Counted from the first letter of the stretch, positions 1-8,059 are shown. The stretch: DNA of 59,969 nucleotides from Elusimicrobia bacterium GWA2_69_24 (GCA_001799695.1 MGTY01000100.1:1-59969), one strand, 5' to 3'. Translations and numbers: made by a program. Notes: generated by a model from the letters alone, not told the origin.

Positions 1-326
1 AAGGCTTTGTACTTCGCCCGGCAGAGACGGACGTTCACTCATCCAGCGTACCGACCGAGTCATCGAATTCGTTCACTTATTCCCTGACGCTGCCTAAGCC
101 CAATTGGTGGGGGCTGTCTCCGTCGGGACCCCAAGATATCGGCATCATGATCTGTGTCAGCAAGTCGCCGTGATGGAGTATTGGCGCGTCGCGGCGCCTG
201 TGACGATGCCGACAGAGCAATACACTCACGTCGCGTGGGTGACGGAGCCGGCCCCGCGGGGGCTGCGCCCGGCGACAGGACCCGCCCGCCACGCGCGACG
301 GGCGTGCGTGGGGCGGTGCCGCCAGG
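1..326. other. Left edge, no recognised gene
   Basis: By hand count the first 180 bases are about 55 percent GC, well below the roughly 70 percent of the neighbouring genes. A plus-strand frame is open from base 3 to a TGA at 171-173 (56 codons, no start inside the window). It could be the end of a gene lying to the left, but its residues match no family I know. The rest, up to the stop of the MFS gene at 327, shows no convincing reading frame. A short GC-rich inverted repeat lies near 250-265 but has no T tract. Confidence 0.4.
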
Positions 327-1619
327 CTACCGGGGCAGCCTGCCGACGCGGCCCGCGACGGCGCGCACCTTGCGCGGCGCCGCGAGCCAGATCGCCGCGG
401 CCGACACCACGCTCGCCGCGATCGCGAGCCAGAACGCGAGCACGTAGTCGCCCGTGCGGTCGTAGAGCGCGCCGGCCATCCAGGGCCCGATCGCGCCGCC
501 CACGATCGCCGCGAGGCTCAGCGTGCCGAACACCGTGCCGTAGTGCCGCCCCTGGAACAGCTCCGCCGGGATCGCGCCGAATACCGACGCCGCGCCATAG
601 CCGAGCATGCCCTGCGCGGCGACCATGAGGTAGAGGAGCGCCGGCGTCGGGAACGATCGTAGGAGGAGCAGCAGCGCGTAGCTCGCCGCGAAGCCCCCGC
701 AGGCGAGCGTCCACGCCCACTCGCGCCCGACCCGGTCGGAGAGGTGGCCGAGGCCGATCTGGCCGACGATGCCGCCCAGGCCCACGAGCCCGAGCGCCCA
801 GGCGGCGACCTCCGGCGTGAAGCCGATCTCGGTCAGGTACTTCGTCTGGTGCACCTGCACCGCGTACCAGGCGATGAGGCCGCCCACGAACGCGAGCGCC
901 ACCCACCAGAAGCGCGCGGTGCGCGCCGCGCGGGCGAGCGTCCAGTCCACCGCCACCCACGCGGGGTCGACGACGTTGTCGGGCCGCGCGCGCGCCGGCC
1001 CGCCCGCCGGCGCGGCGGCGTCGCCGTCGGGCTCGAGCCCCAGGTCCTCGGGCCGCCGGCGCTGGAGCAGGCTGAGCGGCAGGAGTACCAGCACGACCAC
1101 CGCCGCCAGCGTCCCGGACGCCGCCCGCCAGCCGCGCGCGGCGATGACCCCCTGGAGCCACGGCAGCAGCACGATGGAGCCCACGCCGACGCCGGAGAAC
1201 GCGAGCCCGAGGGCGAACCCACGGCGGCGCACGAACCAGTTCGGCAGGAACAGCGCGTGGCCCGTGTAGCCGAGGCACACGCTGCCGCCGCCCACGAGCA
1301 CGCCGAGCGTCGCGTAGAGGTGCCACGGCCGCGTGACGGCCGGCGCGAGCGCCAGCCCGGCGCCCATGAGCCCGACGCCGAGCAGCAGCACCCAGCGCGG
1401 CCCGCGCCGGTCCATCAGCCGCCCGAGCGCGGGGCTCCACGCGGCGGAGGCGAGGAAGCCGAACGAGAAGGCGCCGGCGGTCATGCCGCGGTCCCAGCCG
1501 AACTCGTCGAGGATCGGGGGGAACAGGAGCGAGAACGCGGTACGCGCGTTGACGCCGATCGCCATCGTCACGAACGCGACGGCGACGACCATCCAGCCGT
1601 AGAAGAAGGGGAGGCGCAC
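327..1619 (-). CDS. MFS transporter, OFA/monocarboxylate-type
   Basis: A 430-residue inner-membrane carrier of the major facilitator superfamily. It has about twelve hydrophobic segments in two halves, joined by a charged, Pro/Ala-rich loop near residues 195-235. The N-terminal FYGWMVV signature is typical of oxalate/formate antiporter and monocarboxylate-type carriers. The loop 2-3 motif GRLMDRRGPR lies near residues 66-75 and is echoed as GHLSDRVGRE in the second half. The start is GTG. The substrate cannot be read from the sequence; a small organic acid is the usual family role. A second MFS gene lies just upstream on the same strand with a 39-base gap, so the two may be cotranscribed. Confidence 0.85.
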   Translation of the reverse strand: MRLPFFYGWMVVAVAFVTMAIGVNARTAFSLLFPPILDEFGWDRGMTAGAFSFGFLASAAWSPALGRLMDRRGPRWVLLLGVGLMGAGLALAPAVTRPWHLYATLGVLVGGGSVCLGYTGHALFLPNWFVRRRGFALGLAFSGVGVGSIVLLPWLQGVIAARGWRAASGTLAAVVVLVLLPLSLLQRRRPEDLGLEPDGDAAAPAGGPARARPDNVVDPAWVAVDWTLARAARTARFWWVALAFVGGLIAWYAVQVHQTKYLTEIGFTPEVAAWALGLVGLGGIVGQIGLGHLSDRVGREWAWTLACGGFAASYALLLLLRSFPTPALLYLMVAAQGMLGYGAASVFGAIPAELFQGRHYGTVFGTLSLAAIVGGAIGPWMAGALYDRTGDYVLAFWLAIAASVVSAAAIWLAAPRKVRAVAGRVGRLPR

Positions 1620-1658
1620 GGGGGCGGCGCCTGCTAGGGCCGGGGGACGGGCGGCATC

Positions 1659-2882
1659 TCAGGAGCCCGCGGGCGCCGCGACGCGCGGGCGGCGGAGCGG
1701 CACGACGGTCGCGGCCGTCGCCGCCATCAGCACGGCGGCGACGACGAATACCGCGCGCGGCTCGCCGCGGTCGAGGAGCCAGCCGAAGACGAGCGGCGTC
1801 GTGGACGAGCCGAGGTCGAGGCCCGAGTAGACGAAGCCGAACACCTTGCCCGAGGCGCCCGTGGGCGTGACGCCCCGGATCAGCAGGTCCCGCGAGGGCG
1901 CGGTGAGCCCCATCGAGAACCCGGCGCACGCCGTCACGCCCGCGACGAGCGCGAGCGGCGCCGCCGCGCCCGCGACGACGAGCGTGAACGCCCCGCACGC
2001 GAGCATGCCGCCCACGGCGACGAGGTCGTGGCGCGGCGTGCGGTCCGCGACGACGCCGCCGGTCAGGATGCCGGCCGAGCCGCCGAGCAGGAACCCGGTC
2101 AGCGCCCCGGTCGCCGCGGCGAGCGGCGCCTGGTAGAGCGCGACGAGCGCCGAGACCATGAAGGTCTGGAGTCCGACCTGCGCCGTCGCGAGGAACGCGA
2201 AGTAGGCGAAGGCGGACAGGAGCGGCGCCGTCAGCAAGAGGCGCGCGCCGTTCGCGCGCGCGGCGCCCGCCCGCGGCGCCCCCGCGCCGGCGGCCTCGCG
2301 ATGGTCGCGGAAGGCGTGACGCTGGGCGGCGAGCAGGAGCGCCACGCAGAGGCCGGCGCCCGACGCCGCGAGCAGCGCGGCGCGCCAGCCGAAGAGGCTG
2401 CCGAGCCCGACGACGAAGACGGGCGCGATCGCCCAGCCGACGTTGCCGCAGATGCCGTGGGCGCCGTAGCCGCGGCCGAGGCGGCGCGCGTCCACCGACG
2501 CGTTCAGGATCGCGTAGTCGGCCGGATGGAAGACGCTGTTGCCGAGGCCGGCGAGCACCGCGACGGGCACGAGCGCGCCGTACGACGTCGCGAACGCGCC
2601 GAGGCCCACCGCCCCGGCCTCCAGCACGAGCCCCGCGAGCAGCACGCGGAGCGCGCCGACCCGGTCCACCAGGAAGCCGGCGCTCGCCTGCCCGATCGCG
2701 GAGGTCGAGTAGAAGAGCGTGATGAGCAGGCCGAAGGCGACGTACGGCGCGTCGAACTCCTCCCGGAACACGGGGAAGAGCGGCGGCAGCGCGAGGCTGA
2801 AGAAGTGGCTCGTCATGTGCGCGAGGCCCACGAGGCCGATGACGCGGGCGTCCTGGCGGAGGCTCGGGGGGTGAACGCTCAT
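1659..2882 (-). CDS. MFS transporter, fosmidomycin-resistance (Fsr)-like
   Basis: A 407-residue MFS carrier with about twelve membrane segments, distinct from its neighbour. GFLVDRVGALR near residues 70-80 is the MFS loop motif. GNSVFHPADYAILNASV near 115-131 resembles the Fsr/CynX-like drug efflux branch, where a GxxNSVFHPA stretch is characteristic. The ATG start falls in the tetranucleotide CATG, which also carries an ATG for a frame on the other strand. There is therefore no room for a conventional upstream region, and the promoter must lie inside the divergent gene. Efflux of a small molecule is the likely role; the substrate is unknown. Confidence 0.82.
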   Translation of the reverse strand: MSVHPPSLRQDARVIGLVGLAHMTSHFFSLALPPLFPVFREEFDAPYVAFGLLITLFYSTSAIGQASAGFLVDRVGALRVLLAGLVLEAGAVGLGAFATSYGALVPVAVLAGLGNSVFHPADYAILNASVDARRLGRGYGAHGICGNVGWAIAPVFVVGLGSLFGWRAALLAASGAGLCVALLLAAQRHAFRDHREAAGAGAPRAGAARANGARLLLTAPLLSAFAYFAFLATAQVGLQTFMVSALVALYQAPLAAATGALTGFLLGGSAGILTGGVVADRTPRHDLVAVGGMLACGAFTLVVAGAAAPLALVAGVTACAGFSMGLTAPSRDLLIRGVTPTGASGKVFGFVYSGLDLGSSTTPLVFGWLLDRGEPRAVFVVAAVLMAATAATVVPLRRPRVAAPAGS

Positions 2883-2893
2883 GCGGAATACCG

Positions 2894-2899
2894 TACACT
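2894..2899 (+). promoter_or_regulatory. Possible -10 box for a leaderless mRNA
   Basis: TACACT ends eight bases before the GTG at 2908 that best fits the start of the VOC protein, and no Shine-Dalgarno sequence precedes that GTG. The spacing would put the transcript start on or next to the start codon. I see no clear -35 box, so this is tentative. Confidence 0.25.
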
Positions 2900-2907
2900 A
2901 CAACGCC

Positions 2908-3630
2908 GTGCCCGGGACCCGCTTCGACCACATCGCGATCGGCGTCCGCGCGCTGACCGACGCGGCGCCCGTCCTGGCCGGCGTGCTCGGCGGCGTGCCC
3001 GATCAGGGGCGGCCGTCGGGGGGCTTCCGCTGGGGGACCTGGCGCTACGCCAACGGCGGCTCGCTCGAGGCCATCGAGCCGCTCGGCGCCGACGGCTTCC
3101 TCCACCGGTTCCTGGCCCAGCGCGGGCCCGGGATCCACCACGTCACGTTCAAGGTGGTGAGCATCGAGGCGGCCTGCGCGCGCGCCCGCGCCCGCGGCTA
3201 CGAGATCGTCGGCCGCGACGACTCCGACCCGTGCTGGAAGGAGGCGTTCCTGCACCCCCGGCAGGCGCTCGGCATCGTGGTCCAGCTCGCCGAGGCGCAC
3301 CCCTACCCGGCGCCGCCCCCCTCCGAGCCGCCGCCGGGCGCGGCCGGCGCGCCGCCGGCGCTCGCCGTCCTCGGCCTGCGCCTCTCGGCGCGCTCGCGCG
3401 AGCGCGCGCACGCGCAGTGGGGCGCGGTGCTCGAGGGCGAGCTCGAGCGGGAGCGGGCGCGCGAGCTGGTCTACCGCTGGGGGGACTCGCCGATGCGCGT
3501 CAGCGTCGAGGTGGATCCGGCGCGCGCCGAGGGGCCGCTCGCGATCGAGGTCGCGGGCGCGCGGACGCCGGCGCTCCCGCCGGGGTCCCACCCGGCGCTC
3601 GGCACCGTCTTCGTCTACCGGAGCGCCTGA
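2908..3630 (+). CDS. VOC (glyoxalase-fold) family protein
   Basis: A 240-residue vicinal-oxygen-chelate protein. The first half holds FDHIAIGV at the N-terminus, IHHVTFKV near residue 75 and VVQLAEAH near residue 125. These supply the His/His/Glu metal ligands usual for methylmalonyl-CoA epimerase and glyoxalase-like enzymes. The second half (about 150-240) looks like a degenerate second VOC module. The frame is open from an ATG at 2881, but homologous sequence begins at PGTRFDHIAI, so the GTG at 2908 is the better start. The 3' end overlaps the convergent LLM oxidoreductase gene by 16 bases. The substrate is unknown. Confidence 0.75.
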   Translation: MPGTRFDHIAIGVRALTDAAPVLAGVLGGVPDQGRPSGGFRWGTWRYANGGSLEAIEPLGADGFLHRFLAQRGPGIHHVTFKVVSIEAACARARARGYEIVGRDDSDPCWKEAFLHPRQALGIVVQLAEAHPYPAPPPSEPPPGAAGAPPALAVLGLRLSARSRERAHAQWGAVLEGELERERARELVYRWGDSPMRVSVEVDPARAEGPLAIEVAGARTPALPPGSHPALGTVFVYRSA

Positions 3631-4526
3631 CGCTCGAGGTCGACGACGCGCTCGGCCAGCGCGACGAGCGCGCGGCGCGTGGCCGCGAGGTCCACCGCGG
3701 GCGCGTCGGCGTAGGGGTCGAGCAGCACGTACTCGGCGCCGAGCCGCGCGAGCCCTTCCAGGTCCGCCCGCACCTGCTCGAGCGTCCCCTGCCCCGCGAG
3801 CCGCTCGGCCTCCGGCCACGGCGCGTCGGTCGTGTTCAGGCGGATCCGGGGGCAGAGCGCAGGGGCGCGGCGGCCCTCGGCGGCGGCGATCGCCGCCAGG
3901 CGCGGCAGCCCCGTCTCCGCGAGCCAGTCGACGCGCACGCGGATCGGGTGCCAGGCGTCGCCGAAGCGGACGGCCCGGGCCAGCGCCGCGTCGGTCGCGC
4001 CGCCCACCCAGATCGGCGGGCGCGGCGCGCGCGCCGGGCGCGGCCCCGTGGCGACGGCGGCGAAGGACGCGAACGGCCCGCGGTGCGTGGCGACGTCCTC
4101 CGCGAAGCAGCGCGTGAGCGCCGCGAGGTAGTCGTCCGTGATCGCGCCGCGCCGGTGGAACGGCACGCCGAGCGCCTCGAACTCCTCGCGCGCCCAGCCC
4201 GCGCCGACGCCGAGGATCAGGCGGCCGCCGGAAAGCCGGTCCACCGTCGCGGCCATGCGCGCGGTCTCGAGCGGGTGGCGATAGGGCAGGACGATCACCG
4301 TCGTGCCCAGCTCCACCCGGCGCGTCCGCGCGGCGAGCCAGCCGAGCGTCGTGAACGGGTCGTAGAACGGCGCCGGGTAGCGCGCGGCGACGTCCGGCGT
4401 GATCGCGACGTGGTCGGAGATCATCACGAAATGGTAGCCGAGCGCCTCGGCGTCCTCGGCCTGGCGCGCGAGCGCCTCCGGGCTCGCCGCGGGGCCGAAG
4501 TTGACGAGGTTGACGCCGAGCTTCAC
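3615..4526 (-). CDS. LLM-class (luciferase-like, F420-type) oxidoreductase
   Basis: A 303-residue TIM-barrel flavin/F420-dependent oxidoreductase of the luciferase-like monooxygenase superfamily. Marker stretches are the N-terminal MKLGVNLVNFGP, DAEALGYHFVMISDHV near residues 28-43, GGRLILGVGAGW near 100-111 and PPIWVGGATDAALARA near 170-185. Proteins of this group are often called TIGR03619-type and use F420 or FMN to oxidise or reduce small organic substrates. It runs convergently into the VOC gene and is divergent from the thioesterase gene across about 92 bases. The real substrate cannot be inferred. Confidence 0.85.
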   Translation of the reverse strand: MKLGVNLVNFGPAASPEALARQAEDAEALGYHFVMISDHVAITPDVAARYPAPFYDPFTTLGWLAARTRRVELGTTVIVLPYRHPLETARMAATVDRLSGGRLILGVGAGWAREEFEALGVPFHRRGAITDDYLAALTRCFAEDVATHRGPFASFAAVATGPRPARAPRPPIWVGGATDAALARAVRFGDAWHPIRVRVDWLAETGLPRLAAIAAAEGRRAPALCPRIRLNTTDAPWPEAERLAGQGTLEQVRADLEGLARLGAEYVLLDPYADAPAVDLAATRRALVALAERVVDLERQALR

Positions 4527-4618
4527 GGCGCTCCCCGGCGCGGCCGCCGGGTGGCGCCGCGCGGGGCGGGCCCCGTGGCGGGCGCTCTCGTGCTCACGGC
4601 GGCGCTATTGTATGCTGC

Positions 4619-5170
4619 GTGTCCGATGCTCCGCATCCCGATCCGCGTGAGCGCCCGCCCGCGCCGCCCGTGAGCGCCGGGATCGTGGCGCCGTTCGACG
4701 CCTACGGGGCCCGCGTGCGGCCCGAGTGGATCGACCACAACGGCCACATGAACATGGGGTACTACCTCGTCGTCTTCGACCTGGCGAGCGACGAATTCTG
4801 GCGCTGGATCGGCCTCGACGACGCGCACCGCCGCGGGCGGCGCGTGACGACGTTCTGCCTCGAGGCGCACGTCACCTACCACCGCGAGGTCCGCGAGGGC
4901 GATCCGCTCCGCTTCCGCACCCGGCTCCTCGCCCACGACGTCAAGCGCGTCCACTTCTTCCACGAGATGCTCCACGCCGCGCAGGGCTACCTCGCCGCGA
5001 CCAACGAGGTGCTGTCGCTCCACGTGAGCCTGGAGACCCGCCGCGGCGCGCCGATGGCGCCCGAGATCCTCGAGCGCCTCGCCCGCATCCAGGCGGCGCA
5101 CGCCGGGCTGCCGCGCCCGCCCCAGGTGGGCCGCACGATGGGCCTCGGCGCCGCGCCCACGACGCGATGA
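4619..5170 (+). CDS. Hotdog-fold acyl-CoA thioesterase
   Basis: A 183-residue protein with a 4HBT-type hotdog domain. The active-site helix reads IDHNGHMNMGYYLVVFD (residues about 40-56), and the RTRLLAHDVKRVHFFHEM strand region near 100-117 is characteristic of small acyl-CoA and betainyl-CoA thioesterases. It would cleave an acyl-CoA in the cytoplasm; the acyl group is unknown. The first 20 residues are Pro/Arg-rich, so a later in-frame GTG near 4670 is an alternative start. TATTGT lies eight bases before the GTG at 4619 and could serve as a -10 box for a leaderless message. The stop overlaps the next ATG as ATGA, so the gene heads a coupled three-gene unit. Confidence 0.8.
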   Translation: MSDAPHPDPRERPPAPPVSAGIVAPFDAYGARVRPEWIDHNGHMNMGYYLVVFDLASDEFWRWIGLDDAHRRGRRVTTFCLEAHVTYHREVREGDPLRFRTRLLAHDVKRVHFFHEMLHAAQGYLAATNEVLSLHVSLETRRGAPMAPEILERLARIQAAHAGLPRPPQVGRTMGLGAAPTTR

Positions 5171-5658
5171 TCCCGCTGGCCGCGCTCGCCGGGCCCGTCG
5201 CCGCGCTGCTCGTGGCGCGCAAGCAGACCGTCGCGGTCGCCGAGTCCTCCGCGGGCGGCCTCGTCTCCGCCGCGCTCCTCGCCATCCCGGGCGCCTCGGC
5301 GTACTACCTCGGCGGGAGCGTCATCTACACGCAGGCGGCGCGCCGCGAGGTCCTCCGCGTCCCCGACGACGCCCTCCGCGGCGTCCGCTCGAGCACGGAG
5401 GCCTACGCGCTCGTGAAGGCGCGCGCGGTGCGCGCGCAGCTCGGCGCCACGTGGGGGCTCGCGGAGACGGGGGCGGCGGGGCCGACCGGCAACCGCTACG
5501 GGGACGCGCCCGGCCACGCGTGCCTCGCCGTCGCGGGGCCCGTCGAGCGCGCGCTGACCGTCGAGACCGGCCAGGCCGACCGCGAGGCCAACATGCTGGC
5601 GTTCACCCGCGCGGCGCTCGCGCTGCTCGAGGCGTGCGTCAAGGAGAGTCGCGCATGA
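5167..5658 (+). CDS. Stand-alone CinA C-terminal domain (NMN deamidase-like)
   Basis: 163 residues that match only the C-terminal amidohydrolase domain of CinA. Signature segments are VAESSAGGLVSAALL (about residues 24-38), YYLGGSVIYT (about 46-55), AETGAAGPTG (about 101-110) and a C-terminal helix containing DREANMLAFTRAAL. In PncC-type enzymes this domain hydrolyses nicotinamide mononucleotide to nicotinate mononucleotide in pyridine-nucleotide recycling. The familiar catalytic Ser/Lys/Arg set was not mapped residue by residue here. It is translationally coupled on both sides (ATGA overlaps) to the thioesterase and the NAD(P)-dependent dehydrogenase, which may point to a shared context rather than a shared pathway. 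Confidence 0.8.
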   Translation: MIPLAALAGPVAALLVARKQTVAVAESSAGGLVSAALLAIPGASAYYLGGSVIYTQAARREVLRVPDDALRGVRSSTEAYALVKARAVRAQLGATWGLAETGAAGPTGNRYGDAPGHACLAVAGPVERALTVETGQADREANMLAFTRAALALLEACVKESRA

Positions 5659-6551
5659 CGACGATCGGGATCCTGCACCCCGGCGAGATGGGCAGCGCCG
5701 TCGGCGCCGCCGCCCGCGCCGGCGGGGCGCGGGTGCTCTGGGCGTCGGCGGGGCGCGGCGGCGCCACGCGCGAGCGCGCGGCGGCCGCGGGCCTCGAGGA
5801 CGCCGGCACGCTCGCCGCCCTCGTCGCGGCGAGCGACGTGATCCTCTCCGTCTGTCCGCCCGCCGCCGCGCGCGCCGTCGCCCAGGCGGTCGCCGCCCAC
5901 CGCTTCGCCGGCCTCTACGTGGACGCCAACGCGATCGCGCCGGCCACGACGCGCGAGGTCGGCGCGCGCGTCGAGAAGGCCGGCGCCCGCTTCGTGGACG
6001 GCGGCATCATCGGCCCGCCACCGCGCACGCGGGGCACCGCGCGGCTCTACCTCGCGGGCGAGGGCGCCGCGCGCGTCGCCGCGCTCTTCGCCGAGGGCCC
6101 GCTCGAGGCGATCGCGCTCGACGGCCCGCCGGGCGCGGCCTCGGCCCTCAAGGCGGCGTACGCGGGCTGGAACAAGGGGCACGCCGCGCTCCTCATGGCG
6201 GCGCGCGCGTTCGCTGCCGCCGAGGGCGTGGAGGCGGCCCTCCTGGCCGAGTGGAGGATCTCCCAGCCGGAGCTCCCCGCGCGCTCGGAGGCTGCGGTGC
6301 GGAGCAACGCCCGCAAGGCGTGGCGCTTCGTCGGCGAGATGGAGGAGATCGCGGCGAGCTTCGCCGCGGCGGGCCTGCCCGAGGGCTTCCACACGGCCGC
6401 CGCGGAGATCTATCGCCGGCTCGAGGGCTGGAAGGACACGGAGGCGCCGCCGGCGGCCGCCGAGGTCTCGGGCGCGCTCGCTCTCGGGGGTCGGCGTGGA
6501 GGAGGCGGTACTCGCCGAACAGCTCGACGCGCTCGAGAAGCGTCCCGTTGA
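5655..6551 (+). CDS. NAD(P)-dependent dehydrogenase, 6PGDH-like with DUF1932 C-terminus
   Basis: A 298-residue beta-hydroxyacid dehydrogenase relative. The N-terminus has a Rossmann-type glycine motif (GILHPGEMGSAVGAAARAG, about residues 4-22) and SVCPPAAARAVAQAV near 70-84. The C-terminal helical part (ALKAAYAGWNKGHAALL, RNARKAWRFVGEME-like) matches the DUF1932 domain. It probably oxidises or reduces a 3-hydroxyacid; the substrate is unknown. The last 20 or so residues (GGRRGGGGTRRTARRAREASR) look like non-native read-through beyond the normal end of the family. Parts of this gene recur as a scarred copy at 58490-58556 on the far side of the polysaccharide locus. Confidence 0.82.
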   Translation: MTTIGILHPGEMGSAVGAAARAGGARVLWASAGRGGATRERAAAAGLEDAGTLAALVAASDVILSVCPPAAARAVAQAVAAHRFAGLYVDANAIAPATTREVGARVEKAGARFVDGGIIGPPPRTRGTARLYLAGEGAARVAALFAEGPLEAIALDGPPGAASALKAAYAGWNKGHAALLMAARAFAAAEGVEAALLAEWRISQPELPARSEAAVRSNARKAWRFVGEMEEIAASFAAAGLPEGFHTAAAEIYRRLEGWKDTEAPPAAAEVSGALALGGRRGGGGTRRTARRAREASR

Positions 6552-6573
6552 CGCCGACGCGGTCCCGCGACGG

Positions 6574-7311
6574 CTAGGAGGGCGGCGGGCCCGGCGACTG
6601 GGCGCCGAGGAAGTCCAGCACGAGGCGGTTGAAGATCTCCGGCTGGTCGCAGTGCGTGGCGTGGCCCGAGTCGGGGACGACCGCGAGGCGCGCGCCCGGG
6701 ATGCCCCGCGCGAGGGCCTCCTTGCTCGCGAGCGAGATCGTGCAGTCGCGCTCGCCCGCGACCACCAGCGTCGGGCAGGCGACCCGGCCCAGCCGGTCGC
6801 GCGCGTCGAACGTCGCCAGCGCGGCGATCGACGCGAGATACGCCCGGCGCGACGTGCGGCCGAGGCTCCTGGCCGCGCGCCGGTACAGCTCGGCCTGCTG
6901 CGGCTTCGGGAAGAGGCCGCGCGCCACGAGCGCGGCGACGATCGACATCGGCGCGGTGCCCAGCAGGACCAGGCGCGCGAGCATCCGCAGCCCGCCCGCC
7001 GCGTCCGGCGGGCTGAGCCGCGCGAACGCGTTGACGAGCGTGAGCGACCGCACGCGCCCCGGCGCTTGCAGCACCAGCTCGAGGCCGACGCAGCCGCCGA
7101 GCGAGAGCCCGACCACATGCACCGAGGGCTCCCCGAGCCGGTCCAGCAGCGCCTCGAGGCGCTGGCCCATGGCCGGGACGGTCAGCCGCCCGCGCGGGTG
7201 CGCCGAGCGCCAGTGGCCGGGAAGGTCGACCAGGACGAGCCGGTGGCCCACGCCCAGGGGACCGAGCTGGGGCGCCCAGTCCTCGGCGGAGGAGCCGAGC
7301 CCGTGGAGCAA
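6574..7311 (-). CDS. Alpha/beta hydrolase, start codon unclear
   Basis: An alpha/beta-hydrolase fold protein of 245 residues if the TTG at 7311 is used. It shows HGLGSSAEDW (oxyanion-hole loop), GLSLGG around the nucleophile Ser70, an Asp in the VAGERD strand near residue 195 and His in PDSGHATHCD near residue 222, a full Ser/Asp/His triad. Homology clearly continues upstream: the frame reads IYFERRGLTDGSAPAVV before the TTG. Back to an in-frame TAG at 7371-7369 there is no ATG, GTG or other TTG; the best-placed codon is ATC at 7362. Either a rare start is used or the original start codon has been lost. The natural substrate is unknown. Confidence 0.75.
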   Translation of the reverse strand: MLHGLGSSAEDWAPQLGPLGVGHRLVLVDLPGHWRSAHPRGRLTVPAMGQRLEALLDRLGEPSVHVVGLSLGGCVGLELVLQAPGRVRSLTLVNAFARLSPPDAAGGLRMLARLVLLGTAPMSIVAALVARGLFPKPQQAELYRRAARSLGRTSRRAYLASIAALATFDARDRLGRVACPTLVVAGERDCTISLASKEALARGIPGARLAVVPDSGHATHCDQPEIFNRLVLDFLGAQSPGPPPS

Positions 7312-7410
7312 GACGACGGCTGGGGCGCTGCCGTCCGTGAGACCGCGACGCTCGAAGTAGATGGCGGGCTACTCGCGGTGACGCAGGGGGGTCGTCGCCC
7401 GTCTCGCGCG

Positions 7411-7773
7411 CTACCCCGTCAGCAGGAGGGCAGGCACCGGCACGAGGCGGCGGCCGACCGGGTCGGCCGCGAGGCGGAGCCCCTCGAGCGCGTGAGCGCC
7501 CAGCAACACCGGCGCCCCCGGCTCGCCGAACACCACGAGCGTGATCGCGGAGCGCCCGCCGACACGTATCCACGCGTGGCCGATGTCCCGCTGGACCTCG
7601 CGTCCGTCGGCCAGCACGAACGAAGCAGCAACGTGCCGGACCACACTGAGATCCTCGAGGATATTCGCCGGTACGCTGGTGTACGTCGCCCCGGTGTCCG
7701 CAACCGCTTCGACCTCCAGCCAGCGCACGCCGGTGGGATCGCCGATCTCGATTACGACCCGAAACGTGCCCAT
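7411..7773 (-). CDS. Retropepsin-like (clan AA) aspartic protease
   Basis: A 120-residue single-domain aspartyl protease of the retropepsin fold. The catalytic motif is ADTGATYTSVP with Asp26, preceded by a strand containing VEIGD-like residues and followed by the flap region. The closing motif VLLGAHALEGLRLAADP corresponds to the hydrophobic-hydrophobic-Gly segment of the family. Such proteins act as dimers. There is no signal peptide, so it is probably cytoplasmic. It stands alone: its own promoter-like boxes lie just upstream, and about 100 bases separate it from the hydrolase gene. Bacterial members are widespread but mostly uncharacterised. Confidence 0.78.
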   Translation of the reverse strand: MGTFRVVIEIGDPTGVRWLEVEAVADTGATYTSVPANILEDLSVVRHVAASFVLADGREVQRDIGHAWIRVGGRSAITLVVFGEPGAPVLLGAHALEGLRLAADPVGRRLVPVPALLLTG

Positions 7774-7781
7774 GCCTCACC

Positions 7782-7810
7782 AGTGTGGAGGCCACTGCGG
7801 GTCGTGTCAA
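7782..7810 (-). promoter_or_regulatory. Sigma70-like promoter for the retropepsin gene
   Basis: On the minus strand a perfect TTGACA (7810-7805) is followed after 17 bases by CACACT (7787-7782), a weak -10 match. The expected transcript start would fall at or just before the ATG at 7773, which suggests a leaderless or very short leader. Confidence 0.4.
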
Positions 7811-7879
7811 TGCAGGAGATCAGATACACCTCCCCTCCTCCGCCCGCGCAACGGATCGACGAGGCTCGGACTCGGGAGG

Positions 7880-8059
7880 TCAGAACAGCGTGTAGATGAA
7901 CGGCGCGATGGCGGAGCTCTGGGCGAAGATCAGCAGCGCGCCGAAGATCAGCAAGACAAAGATCATGGGGGTCAGCCACCACCACTTGTTCTGCCAGAAG
8001 AACTGCAGCAGCTCGCCGGCGATGCCCAGCCGACTGGTCAGGCTCTCCATACGCTTCAT
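7880..8059 (-). CDS. DUF5989 small membrane protein
   Basis: A 59-residue protein below the usual ORF cut-off. A short amphipathic N-terminus (LGIAGELLQFFWQNKWWW) is followed by one membrane helix at about residues 29-47, and it ends in AQSSAIAPFIYTLF. The tail AQxSAxAPFIYTLF is the DUF5989 signature, a family regularly found beside carbamoyltransferases. The ATG at 8059 has a GGGGAG Shine-Dalgarno eight bases upstream and lies 18 bases after the carbamoyltransferase stop. It is the last gene of the three-gene carbamoylation unit. A membrane-anchoring or assembly role for that enzyme is plausible, but no function is established. Confidence 0.85.
   Translation of the reverse strand: MKRMESLTSRLGIAGELLQFFWQNKWWWLTPMIFVLLIFGALLIFAQSSAIAPFIYTLF

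Noticed and set aside
2028..4673. Long plus-strand frame opposite the MFS, VOC and LLM genes
   Set aside because: Arg/Ala/Glu-rich low-complexity product without family motifs; it is the antisense shadow expected in GC-rich coding DNA.
5167..5658. Truncated full-length CinA pseudogene
   Set aside because: Stand-alone C-terminal CinA domains of this length are common and intact; the gene has its own start and coupled neighbours.
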